A stretch of DNA of 64,000 bases from a bacterium. Its GTDB lineage: Bacteria; Bdellovibrionota_G; JALEGL01. Each line of letters opens with the position of its first letter. The first letter of the stretch is position 1. Both the position numbers and the translations under genes were made by a program. The notes below the pieces were generated by a model. It was not told the origin of the DNA. It saw nothing but the letters and a program-made list of their open reading frames with translations, and did no database searches. Of the stretch, positions 56,007 through 64,000 are shown one piece after another. Location of the stretch: assembly GCA_022763185.1 (NCBI GenBank), contig JALEGL010000008.1:124001-188000 (forward strand), given 5' to 3'.

Positions 56007-57716
56007 ATGAAAATGTCCAGTGTTTGGAAGTGGAAAGCAGGCATAGCGTTTCTGACAACGTTGCTTGCTGTCTATGTTGTTCTACCAAGCTTCGTCAGTG
56101 AAAGCACCTTAGAAAAATACAAAGACTATTTACCCAAGTCTAAAATTAATTTAGGTTTGGATCTTCAGGGTGGTATCCACATGGTTCTTGGTGTAGATGT
56201 TGATCGTGTTGTTCAAGATGAAGCTGAGAATTATGTTACGGAGATTAAAGAGTTATTGGATCGTGAAAGCATACTTTACCAGTCGGTCAGTAAAAAATTT
56301 AACAGTACATTGATTAAAATCAGTTTAAGTGACCCAGAGGATTTTGAAAAGCTGGAAGATATTTTTTACAATCGTATCAATGCCGGCGGACAAACCGTTT
56401 TAGATATTCGCCAGTCATCTTCAGCAGAAGGAACTCTTGATGTTCAGATTAGTTCAGAGCGTAAAGGGCAAATTGAGAAGCAAACCATTGCTCAGGCTTT
56501 AGAAACCCTGAGAAATCGTATTGATGAATTTGGAGTGACCGAGCCGTCTATCCAAGCCCAGGGTAGTGATAGAATTGTTGTGCAATTGCCTGGATTAGAA
56601 GATCCCCAGCGAGCTAAGTCAGTACTGGGGCAAACAGCGCAGTTGTCGTTTATGATTGTAGACGATGATAGCTTTTCTCAAGCAACTCTAGAGCAGTGGG
56701 TCAAAGAAGCAGATGAAACACTTGAGCCTGGTTATGACGTTAGGACTTTAAATCGTTTCTTAAACAATAGATTACCAGAAAATCGTAGGCTCTTGTTTAA
56801 AGACAACAAAGCCAGTGGTTTAGCGGGCAATATTATGGTTCCTGTTTTGGTAAAAACAGATAAAAAAATTACAGGTGAGATGCTTGATCATGCACAAGTT
56901 GGTTTTGATCAAAACAATTGGCCAGAAGTTCACTTGCGCTATAATGTAACAGGTACTCAGCTACTTGATGAAATCAGTGGTGAAAACATTCGTAGAAGAA
57001 TGGCCATTGTTTTAGATAATAAAGTTTACTCAGACCCTGTGTTGCAAGGTCGTATTTCAGATGGTAAACCCAGGATAACTTTTGGATCGATTAAATCAAG
57101 AAGTGAAACTTTTGCTGAAGCTAAAGATTTGGCCGTGATTTTAAGGGCTGGAGCGTTGCCAGCACCGGTAGAAATTTTAGAAACACGGTCGGTGGGTCCA
57201 TCGTTGGGACGTGATTCGATTGAGCATGGGCTTAATGCCATTAAGTTAGGTGTATTGTTAATCATTGTATTTATGGCCATATATTATAAATTATCAGGTT
57301 TAGCGGCTAACGTGGCTTTGCTCATCAATATTACGTTCATTATGGCATGTCTGGCTATGGTTAACGGGACTTTAACCTTGCCGGGTATTGCCGGTATACT
57401 GATATCGATTGGTATGGCTGTTGATGCCAATGTGATTATTTATGAGAGGATTAGAGAAGAACTCTTAAGTGGTAAGAGTATCAGAGATGCAGTTGCTCAA
57501 GGCTATGAACGGGCACACATTACTATTGTAGATGCAAACATTACAACGGTGATTACAGCCATTGTTTTATGGTACTTCGGTAGTGGTCCAATCAAAGGTT
57601 TTGCCATTACATTGATTTTTGGTCTGATTGCCAACTATTTCACCGCTTTGACGTTTACACGTTTATTTTTTGAATGGATATTAAATAAATTTCAACCCAA
57701 GAGGTTATCGATATGA
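56007..57716 (+). CDS. secD: Protein translocase subunit SecD
   Basis: Uses the proton gradient to complete preprotein export. After the first helix there is the periplasmic P1 region starting with LGLDLQGGIHMVLGV, then the six-helix RND-like domain with the motif GMAVDANVIIYERIREE, where the Asp is the proton-relay residue. 569 residues is normal. GGAG is about 10 nt upstream. It overlaps secF by 4 nt (ATGA). Confidence 0.97.
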   Translation: MKMSSVWKWKAGIAFLTTLLAVYVVLPSFVSESTLEKYKDYLPKSKINLGLDLQGGIHMVLGVDVDRVVQDEAENYVTEIKELLDRESILYQSVSKKFNSTLIKISLSDPEDFEKLEDIFYNRINAGGQTVLDIRQSSSAEGTLDVQISSERKGQIEKQTIAQALETLRNRIDEFGVTEPSIQAQGSDRIVVQLPGLEDPQRAKSVLGQTAQLSFMIVDDDSFSQATLEQWVKEADETLEPGYDVRTLNRFLNNRLPENRRLLFKDNKASGLAGNIMVPVLVKTDKKITGEMLDHAQVGFDQNNWPEVHLRYNVTGTQLLDEISGENIRRRMAIVLDNKVYSDPVLQGRISDGKPRITFGSIKSRSETFAEAKDLAVILRAGALPAPVEILETRSVGPSLGRDSIEHGLNAIKLGVLLIIVFMAIYYKLSGLAANVALLINITFIMACLAMVNGTLTLPGIAGILISIGMAVDANVIIYERIREELLSGKSIRDAVAQGYERAHITIVDANITTVITAIVLWYFGSGPIKGFAITLIFGLIANYFTALTFTRLFFEWILNKFQPKRLSI

Positions 57717-58882
57717 GCGCATCTGCAAATTCGCCCAAAAGTTTAGGTTTTTTTCGTTTGGTTCCACTCAAACCACGTGTTCCTTTTGTTAAAATTTCAA
57801 AAGTAACTTTGTTGTTGAGTATTGCGGTTTTATTTGTATGCGCGTTTTTGTTGCTCACAAAAGGGCTTAATTATGGTGTGGACTTTAAAGGTGGAACGCA
57901 AATGCACTTGCGCTTTAACCAAACAATGAGTGCTGCTCAAATAAGAAGCATTTTAGAGCCTTTGGGTTTATCCAATGCCAGTGTTCAAGATTTTGGTGAG
58001 GGCGGTAGTCAAGAGTTTTTGATTAGAGTGCCGCCAAAAGAAGTGGATTATAGCACATACAATGAGACCATTACGCAAGCTTTAGGAAACCCAAAAGACT
58101 TAAAATTAAGGTTTGGTCAAGAGCGAGTATATATTTTTGGAAGTGAGATTGCAGACGCAGAAAATATAAAAAGTGCGTTCAATGCCTTGAAGATAGAAGA
58201 CCTTTCAGTGGCTTCTGTTACTCCTTATGGTTCTTTAGATCAACAAGAATGGATGGTTCAATTTGCTGGTGTCTCTAAGCGAGTTTTAGAGGGTCTTAAC
58301 GCGGCTGTTGGTAACAAAGAGAACGTGGAAGTTCTACAGATAGAAAATGTTGGTGCAAAAGTAGGTAGAGAGTTGCGTAACCAAGCCATAGGATCCGTTC
58401 TATTCTCTATCATGCTTATTTTGATTTATATTTGGTTTAGGTTTGATCTAGAGTTCGCTCCAGGTGCAATTTTAGCTTTGGTACATGATGCGTTATTTGT
58501 TTTAGGTGTTTTTTCTTTGTTCCAGCTGCAATTTGACCTATCCATTGTAGCTGCAGTTTTAACCATTGTTGGTTTTTCAATCAACGATACCATTGTCGTC
58601 TACGATAGAGTAAGAGAAAACTTGCAAAATATGAAGGGAAAAGCCTTTGAAGAAGTTGTTAACATCAGTGTTAATGAAACTTTAAGCCGCACCTTGCTTA
58701 CTTCAGGTACATTATTTTTAGCCGCAATAGCGCTATTGTATTTTGGTGGGCCAATCACAGAAAACTTTGCACTTTCTTTTACGATTGGTGTGATTGTTGG
58801 AACTTATTCAACTATTTTTATTGCATCACCTTTAACTATTTACTTTTACAAGTATATTCAAAAAAGAAAAGCAACACGTTAA
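57713..58882 (+). CDS. secF: Protein translocase subunit SecF
   Basis: Partner of SecD. The first helix is followed by NYGVDFKGGTQMHLRF, then the periplasmic domain and membrane part with SINDTIVVYDRVREN, the SecF version of the relay motif. 389 residues, slightly long because of an N-terminal extension of about 35 residues. Translation is coupled to secD. No hairpin terminator is obvious in the 221-nt gap to recJ. Confidence 0.97.
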   Translation: MSASANSPKSLGFFRLVPLKPRVPFVKISKVTLLLSIAVLFVCAFLLLTKGLNYGVDFKGGTQMHLRFNQTMSAAQIRSILEPLGLSNASVQDFGEGGSQEFLIRVPPKEVDYSTYNETITQALGNPKDLKLRFGQERVYIFGSEIADAENIKSAFNALKIEDLSVASVTPYGSLDQQEWMVQFAGVSKRVLEGLNAAVGNKENVEVLQIENVGAKVGRELRNQAIGSVLFSIMLILIYIWFRFDLEFAPGAILALVHDALFVLGVFSLFQLQFDLSIVAAVLTIVGFSINDTIVVYDRVRENLQNMKGKAFEEVVNISVNETLSRTLLTSGTLFLAAIALLYFGGPITENFALSFTIGVIVGTYSTIFIASPLTIYFYKYIQKRKATR

Positions 58883-59103
58883 ATAATACTTTTTTTAGGT
58901 CGTTGGGTTTTGAGATTGAACTGAAAACTCTACGTTTATTGTTAAAGCAACTGTACGTTCTTGTATAAATCAAGCAGTCGTTATTGAAGGGGGCTTTATA
59001 AATTTGTCACCTTTCAATTCCAGTGATCTTGTGTGAACAACAGATGTTTTAGTCATGCAGAAGAAAGTCGCCATTTCTATAAAATTTTGCTACTAATTTT
59101 TAC

Positions 59104-60804
59104 ATGCCTAAATATGACTGGCAAGAACGCCAAGTTAATCAAAATGTCTTAGACCATATTTTGAACAATACGGATTTACCGCTTGCAGCAGCAAAGGTAG
59201 CAGCAAACCGTTTAAATAAAGATGAGGATATCAATCTCTATATTAATCCCACTTTACAACATATGTTATCTCCATTGGGGATAAGCGGTTTAAAGCAGGC
59301 GGCTCAGAAGGTTGCTGATGCGGTGCTCTTGAGAAAAAAAATATTAATCCATGGTGATTTTGATGCGGACGGGATTAGTTCATGTGCACTGTTAACCCAC
59401 TTTTTTAGATCTTTGGATATAGATGTTATTCCTTTTGTCCCCAATCGCCTTAAAGAAGGGCATGGATTATCTTTAAATGCTTTAAAACTGGCTCAAGAAG
59501 AGTCATGTCATATGGTTATCACCTGTGACTGTGGCTCATCAAATAAAACTGAAATAGAGCAGTTTAGAGCAGCAGGTATTGATGTGATTATCACAGATCA
59601 CCATCAGGCTGGAGACTCTGTTGAAACAGACTGCATTATTGTTAACCCGCAACTTGCACAGAACAGCGAGTACCAAAACTTAGCAGGTGTAGGGGTAGCC
59701 TTTATGCTGGGGGTTGGTGTTAGAAGTGTTTTACGTGAAAAACATTATTTTGAAGAAAAAAAAGAACCCAACTTAAAACAACTTCTGGATATTGTTGCTT
59801 TGGGAACCATTGCAGATTTAACACCTTTAAAGGGCTTAAACCGTTTGTTTGTTAAAGAAGGCTTAAAACAACTGACTCAAAGTCAAAAGCCAGGAATTGT
59901 AGCCATGCGCAACTCTGCTGGGATTTCTGCTGGTGTCAAACTGCTGAGTGAAGATGTTGGCTTTAAATTAGCACCCAGGATCAATGCAGCCGCACGTTTA
60001 GGATATGCTGATGTTGCTTTAGAAACTCTTTTGGCTCAGGATATAATCAAAGCCACTGAACTGGCGACAAAGTTAGAAGCCTTCAATAGCAAAAGAAAAA
60101 GCTTACAAAAAACCATTTTAAGTGATGCCAAAGATATGGCACGACGACAAATATCTCTTGGTGAACGCTGTATTATTTTATGCAGTAAAAACTTTCATCC
60201 CGGCATCAATGGTCTGGTTGCACAACAACTGAGTCAGGAGTTCTCAATGCCTGCCTTAGTATTTTATGAAGATGGCAATGTTGCCAAAGGCTCTGCTAGA
60301 AGTTTTTCAGGTTTTAATTTGATGGACTTGTTTGAACATGCAAAAGACCACATGTTACAGTATGGCGGCCATAAGCAAGCCGGCGGTGGTAGTGTGGCTA
60401 TGCAAAACTTTTCTGTCTTTTTAAGTGCATGTCAACAGTATATGAAAAAACAACCCCATAAGGGAGTAGTCCAAAGGTTGTATGATGGTGTGCTAGAGCA
60501 TGGCTTGATTAAAAAAGATTTGATTGAGGCTTTAAATCAATTGGGTCCATTTGGTATGGGACATGAGGAGCCCTTATTTAAATTTAAAGTACAACCTATG
60601 GATGTACGTTGTTTATCAGATAAGCATGTAAAGTTTAAAGTGGGGGGACAAGATCAAAGCATTGATTGTATTGGTTTTAATTTTTGGCAAGAGTTTTCAA
60701 GCTTGTCGAATCGGCAGCAGAATTTTGATATTATTGCACGACCAGAAATTAATGTTTGGCAGGGCTATGAAAATATTCAACTGCGTATAATAGATATTTT
60801 ATAA
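59104..60804 (+). CDS. recJ: Single-stranded-DNA-specific exonuclease RecJ
   Basis: A 5'-3' exonuclease of the DHH family used in recombination and mismatch repair. Motif I HGDFDADGISS, motif II TCDCGSSN, motif III ITDHHQ (DHH) and the DHHA1 motif GGHKQAGG are all intact; a C-terminal OB domain completes 566 residues. No ribosome site is visible before the ATG. A perfect inverted repeat starts 3 nt after the stop. Confidence 0.96.
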   Translation: MPKYDWQERQVNQNVLDHILNNTDLPLAAAKVAANRLNKDEDINLYINPTLQHMLSPLGISGLKQAAQKVADAVLLRKKILIHGDFDADGISSCALLTHFFRSLDIDVIPFVPNRLKEGHGLSLNALKLAQEESCHMVITCDCGSSNKTEIEQFRAAGIDVIITDHHQAGDSVETDCIIVNPQLAQNSEYQNLAGVGVAFMLGVGVRSVLREKHYFEEKKEPNLKQLLDIVALGTIADLTPLKGLNRLFVKEGLKQLTQSQKPGIVAMRNSAGISAGVKLLSEDVGFKLAPRINAAARLGYADVALETLLAQDIIKATELATKLEAFNSKRKSLQKTILSDAKDMARRQISLGERCIILCSKNFHPGINGLVAQQLSQEFSMPALVFYEDGNVAKGSARSFSGFNLMDLFEHAKDHMLQYGGHKQAGGGSVAMQNFSVFLSACQQYMKKQPHKGVVQRLYDGVLEHGLIKKDLIEALNQLGPFGMGHEEPLFKFKVQPMDVRCLSDKHVKFKVGGQDQSIDCIGFNFWQEFSSLSNRQQNFDIIARPEINVWQGYENIQLRIIDIL

Positions 60805-60806
60805 AA

Positions 60807-60861
60807 GGGACAGCTACCTTAATTCAAATATAAAGCTCAGAATAATTAAGGTAGCTGTCCC
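60807..60861. repeat. 18-bp perfect inverted repeat, REP-like element
   Basis: GGGACAGCTACCTTAATT (60807-60824) and its exact reverse complement (60844-60861) enclose a 19-nt spacer. The GGGACAG outer end is like that of REP-type mobile palindromes spread by IS200-related transposases. It could also serve as a transcription stop after recJ, although no T-run follows. One copy only is seen in the window. Confidence 0.6.
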
Positions 60862-60995
60862 CGAATTAACAAAAAATAAAATTAATTCAGCTAAATGATT
60901 GCCCTTTTGCGTTAAATCAGTTAGCGTTTAAGTTATTAATATTAAGGGCTTAATGCCTACTGTATGTGCAAATATAAAAAAGGAGCCATGAAACC

Positions 60996-61376
60996 ATGCA
61001 AAGCACTCGTTATTCTGGGGGGAAAAACACTAAAAAGAATTCATCGAAAACCGATAAGTTTTCTAATTTAATTCAATTAACCCAGAGTATGACCAATGGT
61101 TTATCGGCTAATGTTGAAAAACAAGTTTATCAAAGTATTGATGAAGTTGGGCGCGTTAAAAAGTTGTCTGAAGCAGAACTGAAAAATTTAAAAACTGCAG
61201 TCAAGATAAGAGCTCAAAAAAGTAAAGCTCTTCTTGGTTCAAGACTAGAATATTCTTTAAAGCAAGCTTCTGGTCAGCTAAGCAAAGCCTTAAGCAAAGA
61301 AATTAATTCAGTTGAAAAAACACTCAACCGTATTGAGAAAAAATTAAACAAATTAGAAAAAAACACCTGGGCATAA
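60996..61376 (+). CDS. Small coiled-coil protein of unknown function
   Basis: A 126-residue basic protein (many Lys, Ser, Gln). After a disordered, Lys/Ser-rich N-terminus, residues about 30-122 are almost all helix with heptad patterns (LSEAELKNLKTAVKIRA, VEKTLNRIEKKLNKLEKN), like phasin-type or nucleoid-type proteins. The ATG at 60996 has AGGAG 10 nt upstream; an earlier ATG at 60988 is in another frame and gives only 27 codons. prfB lies 66 nt downstream; a small hairpin (61386-61412) separates them. The function is not known. Confidence 0.7.
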   Translation: MQSTRYSGGKNTKKNSSKTDKFSNLIQLTQSMTNGLSANVEKQVYQSIDEVGRVKKLSEAELKNLKTAVKIRAQKSKALLGSRLEYSLKQASGQLSKALSKEINSVEKTLNRIEKKLNKLEKNTWA

Positions 61377-61442
61377 TTAAAAAAAATACACGGGGCTTTG
61401 CCTGATGTGTATATTCTTGCGCAATCGTGTATAAGCTAGGCT

Positions 61443-62519
61443 ATGAAGCAAGACCTTGAAGCATTGCAAAGTAAAATTGAAACTTTGGCAGACGTTTTTA
61501 AAATTGATCAGTTAAAACTTGAATTAAAAGAGCTGGCAAAAAAAATGTCAGAAGAAGGTTTTTGGGATGATGCTGATCAAGCGGCTAAAATTCAGCAAAA
61601 AAGCAGTCGTTTAGAAGATCTTATTGCTACCTTTGATCAACTAAAGCACAATGTTCAAGATGCTTTTGATTTTTTGGATATGGCAGAGGGTGATGCGCAA
61701 ATGCTCGCCGAAGCACAAAGCTTATTCAATAAAGTTGAAAAAACCGTTGCTGACTTGGAGTTTAAGCGCATGCTTAGTGGCGAGATGGATGCAAGTTCAG
61801 CTATTTTAAGTATCAATAGTGGAGCCGGTGGAACAGAGTCTCAAGATTGGGTAGACATGCTTTTGCGCATGTACCTGCGTTGGGCGGAAAAGCGAGACTT
61901 TAAAGCCAATATTGTTGATATACTTCCTGGAGAAGAAGCGGGTATTAAAAATGTAACGGTCACCATTGATGGTGAGTATGCCTATGGTTATTTAAAAGCC
62001 GAGCAGGGCATTCATCGTTTGGTTAGAATTTCACCCTTTGACTCCAATGCCCGTCGCCACACATCTTTTGCATCTGTGGCAGCTGTTCCTCAAGTTGAAG
62101 ATGATGTGGATATAGAGATATTGGAAGAAGACTTGCGTATTGATACATTTAGAGCTTCTGGTGCCGGTGGACAACACGTTAATACAACAGATTCAGCGGT
62201 AAGAATAACCCACCTTCCCACCAACACTGTGGCCAGTTGTCAAAATGAACGCTCACAACACAAAAACAAAGCACAAGCCATGAAGATTCTTAAAGCCCGC
62301 TTGTATGAAAAGCAACAGCAAGAGAAAGAAAAAAAGCAGGCAGAATTAGCGGGTGAAAAAAAAGGCATTGATTTTGGTAGTCAAATTCGATCCTACACCA
62401 TGCAGCCGTATCAACTGATCAAAGATCACCGAACGAATACTGAAACGGGTAAAGTCCAAGCCGTTTTAGATGGCGATATTGATGAGTTTATTAAGAGTTA
62501 TTTGTTGCAGCAAGCTTAA
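61443..62519 (+). CDS. prfB: Peptide chain release factor 2
   Basis: RF2 ends translation at UGA and UAA. The codon-recognition motif SPF is at 197-199 and the catalytic GGQ at 242-244. The protein has 358 residues. The reading frame is continuous from the ATG: the programmed +1 frameshift (in-frame UGA after CUU near codon 25) found in E. coli is absent, so RF2 is not autoregulated that way here. AGG lies close to the start. It is upstream of a decayed gene and lysS. Confidence 0.96.
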   Translation: MKQDLEALQSKIETLADVFKIDQLKLELKELAKKMSEEGFWDDADQAAKIQQKSSRLEDLIATFDQLKHNVQDAFDFLDMAEGDAQMLAEAQSLFNKVEKTVADLEFKRMLSGEMDASSAILSINSGAGGTESQDWVDMLLRMYLRWAEKRDFKANIVDILPGEEAGIKNVTVTIDGEYAYGYLKAEQGIHRLVRISPFDSNARRHTSFASVAAVPQVEDDVDIEILEEDLRIDTFRASGAGGQHVNTTDSAVRITHLPTNTVASCQNERSQHKNKAQAMKILKARLYEKQQQEKEKKQAELAGEKKGIDFGSQIRSYTMQPYQLIKDHRTNTETGKVQAVLDGDIDEFIKSYLLQQA

Positions 62520-62616
62520 ATAAAGTCTGTTGATCAAAGGTCTACTTTACGATAGATGCGTTGCATAAAAATGTAATGTGTATTATTAAGAAAGAAGTTC
62601 ACTTTGGGGGGAAACA

Positions 62617-63353
62617 ATGAAAATGTTTAAAACATCAATCTTAGTCAGTTTTATACTGTGTAATGCCAGCGTTTGGGCGTAAAATTATGCTTTTAACAAT
62701 CCTTTTCTCTACGCTATTGATGATGCTTTACCCGCTCATATGCATGACTCCATTGGTCAGTTTCACAATGCAGCAATGACCATTGTATCCAATAACCAGC
62801 CTGATCGAGACAATTTTTTAATTGGTCTGACCGTGATAAACTATCAAAGAAAAACTTTTTAGGTACCTACTATACAACCAGAAACAGCTTGGACCTATTT
62901 GACCAAACTGCATTGATGAGAGTGGATCGTTTGTTTCAAGATCGAATCAAAAATCACACTGCAATACATGCCATGACCTTGAGTTTAGAAAACAAAAATA
63001 CTGACCAAGTTGATGTGATTACTCTCATTTTTGTAGAAAACCTGTTTTATAACAATAATCAGCCCTACAGTGAATCAGAATGCATAGTTCGTTTGACGAC
63101 GTCAATAGCACATGAAATCTTTGGTTATGTTGACGCATTTTTAGCAGAAAACATAGAAAACTACATTGCTTGGGACGAAGAAGCACGAGCAATTGATGAG
63201 TTAAGTGCTATGGTAGAAGGAATTCTTTTTCATAAGCGTTTTGCAGAGGGTGAGCTTTCACAAATGACCTCAAGTTTGCAGCAAGCTTTTTTAAATGCCC
63301 ATGAGCGTGAAAAAGAAATGTTTTATAGTATCAGACAGACGAATCTGGAGTGA
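62617..63353 (+). pseudogene. Decayed secreted-protein gene (nonsense plus frameshift)
   Basis: ATG 62617 opens a signal peptide (MKMFKTSILVSFILCNASVWA) but codon 22 is TAA (62680-62682), where CAA would keep the frame. Reading on, the frame then shifts at a run of six T (62814-62819). One extra T would join it to the downstream open frame, which continues to 63353 and includes 154 codons from TTG 62889. Both parts together make a protein of about 245 residues, with no domain that I recognise. A strong GGGGG-rich site precedes the ATG. The lesions could also be one mutation plus a homopolymer sequencing error. Confidence 0.72.
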
Positions 63354-63490
63354 GGTGCATGAGAACAAAATGTATCAGAGAAGAGTACTTGATTCGAATT
63401 GAAAAAATGAACAACAACAAATGATAATTTCAGGTTTAATTTAAAATAAACATAGCTTTATAAGCTATTTAGCGTTAAGAAACTCATTCT

Positions 63491-64000
63491 ATGAGTGAAC
63501 AAACGCAACCTTTGTTTTGGGCAGATGAGCATGCCAATGAAATTGTAGAACAAAAAAATGAAGTGGTGGTGGCTACTGGGATTTCTCCATCTGGCTACAT
63601 TCACGTTGGTAATTTTAGAGAAGTGGCTACCGCTGATGCTATTGTTAGAGCCGTAAAAGATAAAGGCAAGTCGGTAAAGCTGATCTATATTGCAGATAAT
63701 TATGACCCTTTACGTAAAGTCTATCCGTTTTTAGATGAAAAAACTTATGCGCCGTATGTGGGCAATGCACTGTCTGAGATCCCTTCACCTGAGCCAGGTT
63801 TTCCAAGTTACTCTGAGCGGTTTTTACATCCTTTTTTACAAGCTTTAGAAAGCTTGGATATCACGATTGAATTGGTCAAAGCAGATGAGTTGTACAAGCA
63901 GGGTGCATTTTTAGATAATACGCTTAAGGCTTTGGAAAAGACCCAAGAAATAAGAAAAATTTTAAAAACCGTTACCGGTAAAGATACTCCTGATGATTGG
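63491..64000 (+). CDS. lysS: Class I lysyl-tRNA synthetase, N-terminal part
   Basis: 170 codons from ATG 63491 are open to the window edge, so the C-terminus is missing. The Rossmann-fold signature is GISPSGYIHVGNFRE, with the HIGH-type motif HVGN at 38-41. Further matches to archaeal-type LysRS-I are SEIPSPEPGFPSYSERF and DELYKQGAFLDNTLKALEK. This is the class I enzyme of archaea, spirochaetes and some proteobacteria, unrelated in fold to class II LysRS. No ribosome site is obvious, but an AT-rich leader of 137 nt separates it from the pseudogene. Confidence 0.9.
   Translation, partial: MSEQTQPLFWADEHANEIVEQKNEVVVATGISPSGYIHVGNFREVATADAIVRAVKDKGKSVKLIYIADNYDPLRKVYPFLDEKTYAPYVGNALSEIPSPEPGFPSYSERFLHPFLQALESLDITIELVKADELYKQGAFLDNTLKALEKTQEIRKILKTVTGKDTPDDW

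Noticed and set aside
63359-63424. 21-codon ORF after the pseudogene
   Set aside because: Too short, no motif; probably chance.
1-64000. tRNA, rRNA, CRISPR arrays, insertion sequences, prophage genes
   Set aside because: Read for T-arm motifs, repeated spacers, transposase and phage motifs on both strands; none convincing.

Overview
The window is 64 kb of compact, AT-rich chromosome from a Gram-negative (diderm) bacterium. It encodes lipoproteins with clear lipoboxes, outer-membrane beta-barrels, SecDF-YajC and a complete set of type IV pilus motor and regulatory genes. The pilus genes run pilB-pilT-pilC-pilS-pilR-pilA-pilG-pilH-pilI-x-pilD, which is the Myxococcus xanthus order. With the PEGA-type Ser/Thr kinase, the many TPR proteins and a class I lysyl-tRNA synthetase, this suggests a low-GC relative of the former Deltaproteobacteria (Bdellovibrionota or Myxococcota-like). 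The exact lineage cannot be fixed from the window. No tRNA or rRNA gene, CRISPR array, insertion sequence or prophage was seen.

Layout. 1-1817 (minus): a TPR-like lipoprotein cut by the window edge and an outer-membrane barrel. 2057-9066: tilS, ftsH, then the c-di-AMP and cell-wall operon cdaA-cdaR-glmM-pdxJ. 9072-11813 (minus): a secreted M16 protease. 11900-15360: Rieske protein, tsaE, a HEAT-like protein of unknown role, mnmA. 15388-17514 (minus): Ser/Thr kinase with PEGA repeats. 17714-18631: ribF. 18852-33012: type IV pilus locus, with a sigma-54 promoter and upstream repeats before pilA, and ending with a second sigma-54 activator and a minor pilin. 33142-38443: icd, mdh-sucC-sucD and ndk. 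38506-45664: rlmN, a hypothetical, a PilF/Tgl-like TPR lipoprotein, a RodZ-like protein and a 1394-residue TPR protein. 45760-49302: SH3/barrel protein, a possible TIMP-fold protein and a matrixin-type metalloprotease. 49309-60804: uvrC, short comEC, type 4 uracil-DNA glycosylase, queA-tgt, yajC-secD-secF, recJ. 60996-64000: coiled-coil protein, prfB, a decayed secreted-protein gene and the start of class I lysS.

Most striking observation. The long untranslated stretches before mdh (34420-34798) and before ndk (37801-38029) are two versions of one structured element. They share conserved sequence blocks (for example ACTCGCCATACGGA and CGACCTGRGTGGG) at similar spacing. Their enclosing helices have different sequences but still pair. 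This is the pattern expected of a cis-regulatory RNA, here placed on TCA-cycle and nucleoside-diphosphate-kinase genes. I do not recognise it as a known riboswitch class.

How the genes work together. One block builds and controls a retractable pilus (PilB/PilT motors, PilC platform, PilS/PilR control of pilA, PilGHI transporter, PilD peptidase). A second block supplies tRNA modification and translation fidelity (TilS, TsaE, MnmA, QueA, Tgt, RlmN, RF2, LysRS). A third is central carbon metabolism under the shared leader. A fourth is envelope and secretion (FtsH, SecDF, TPR scaffolds, secreted proteases).
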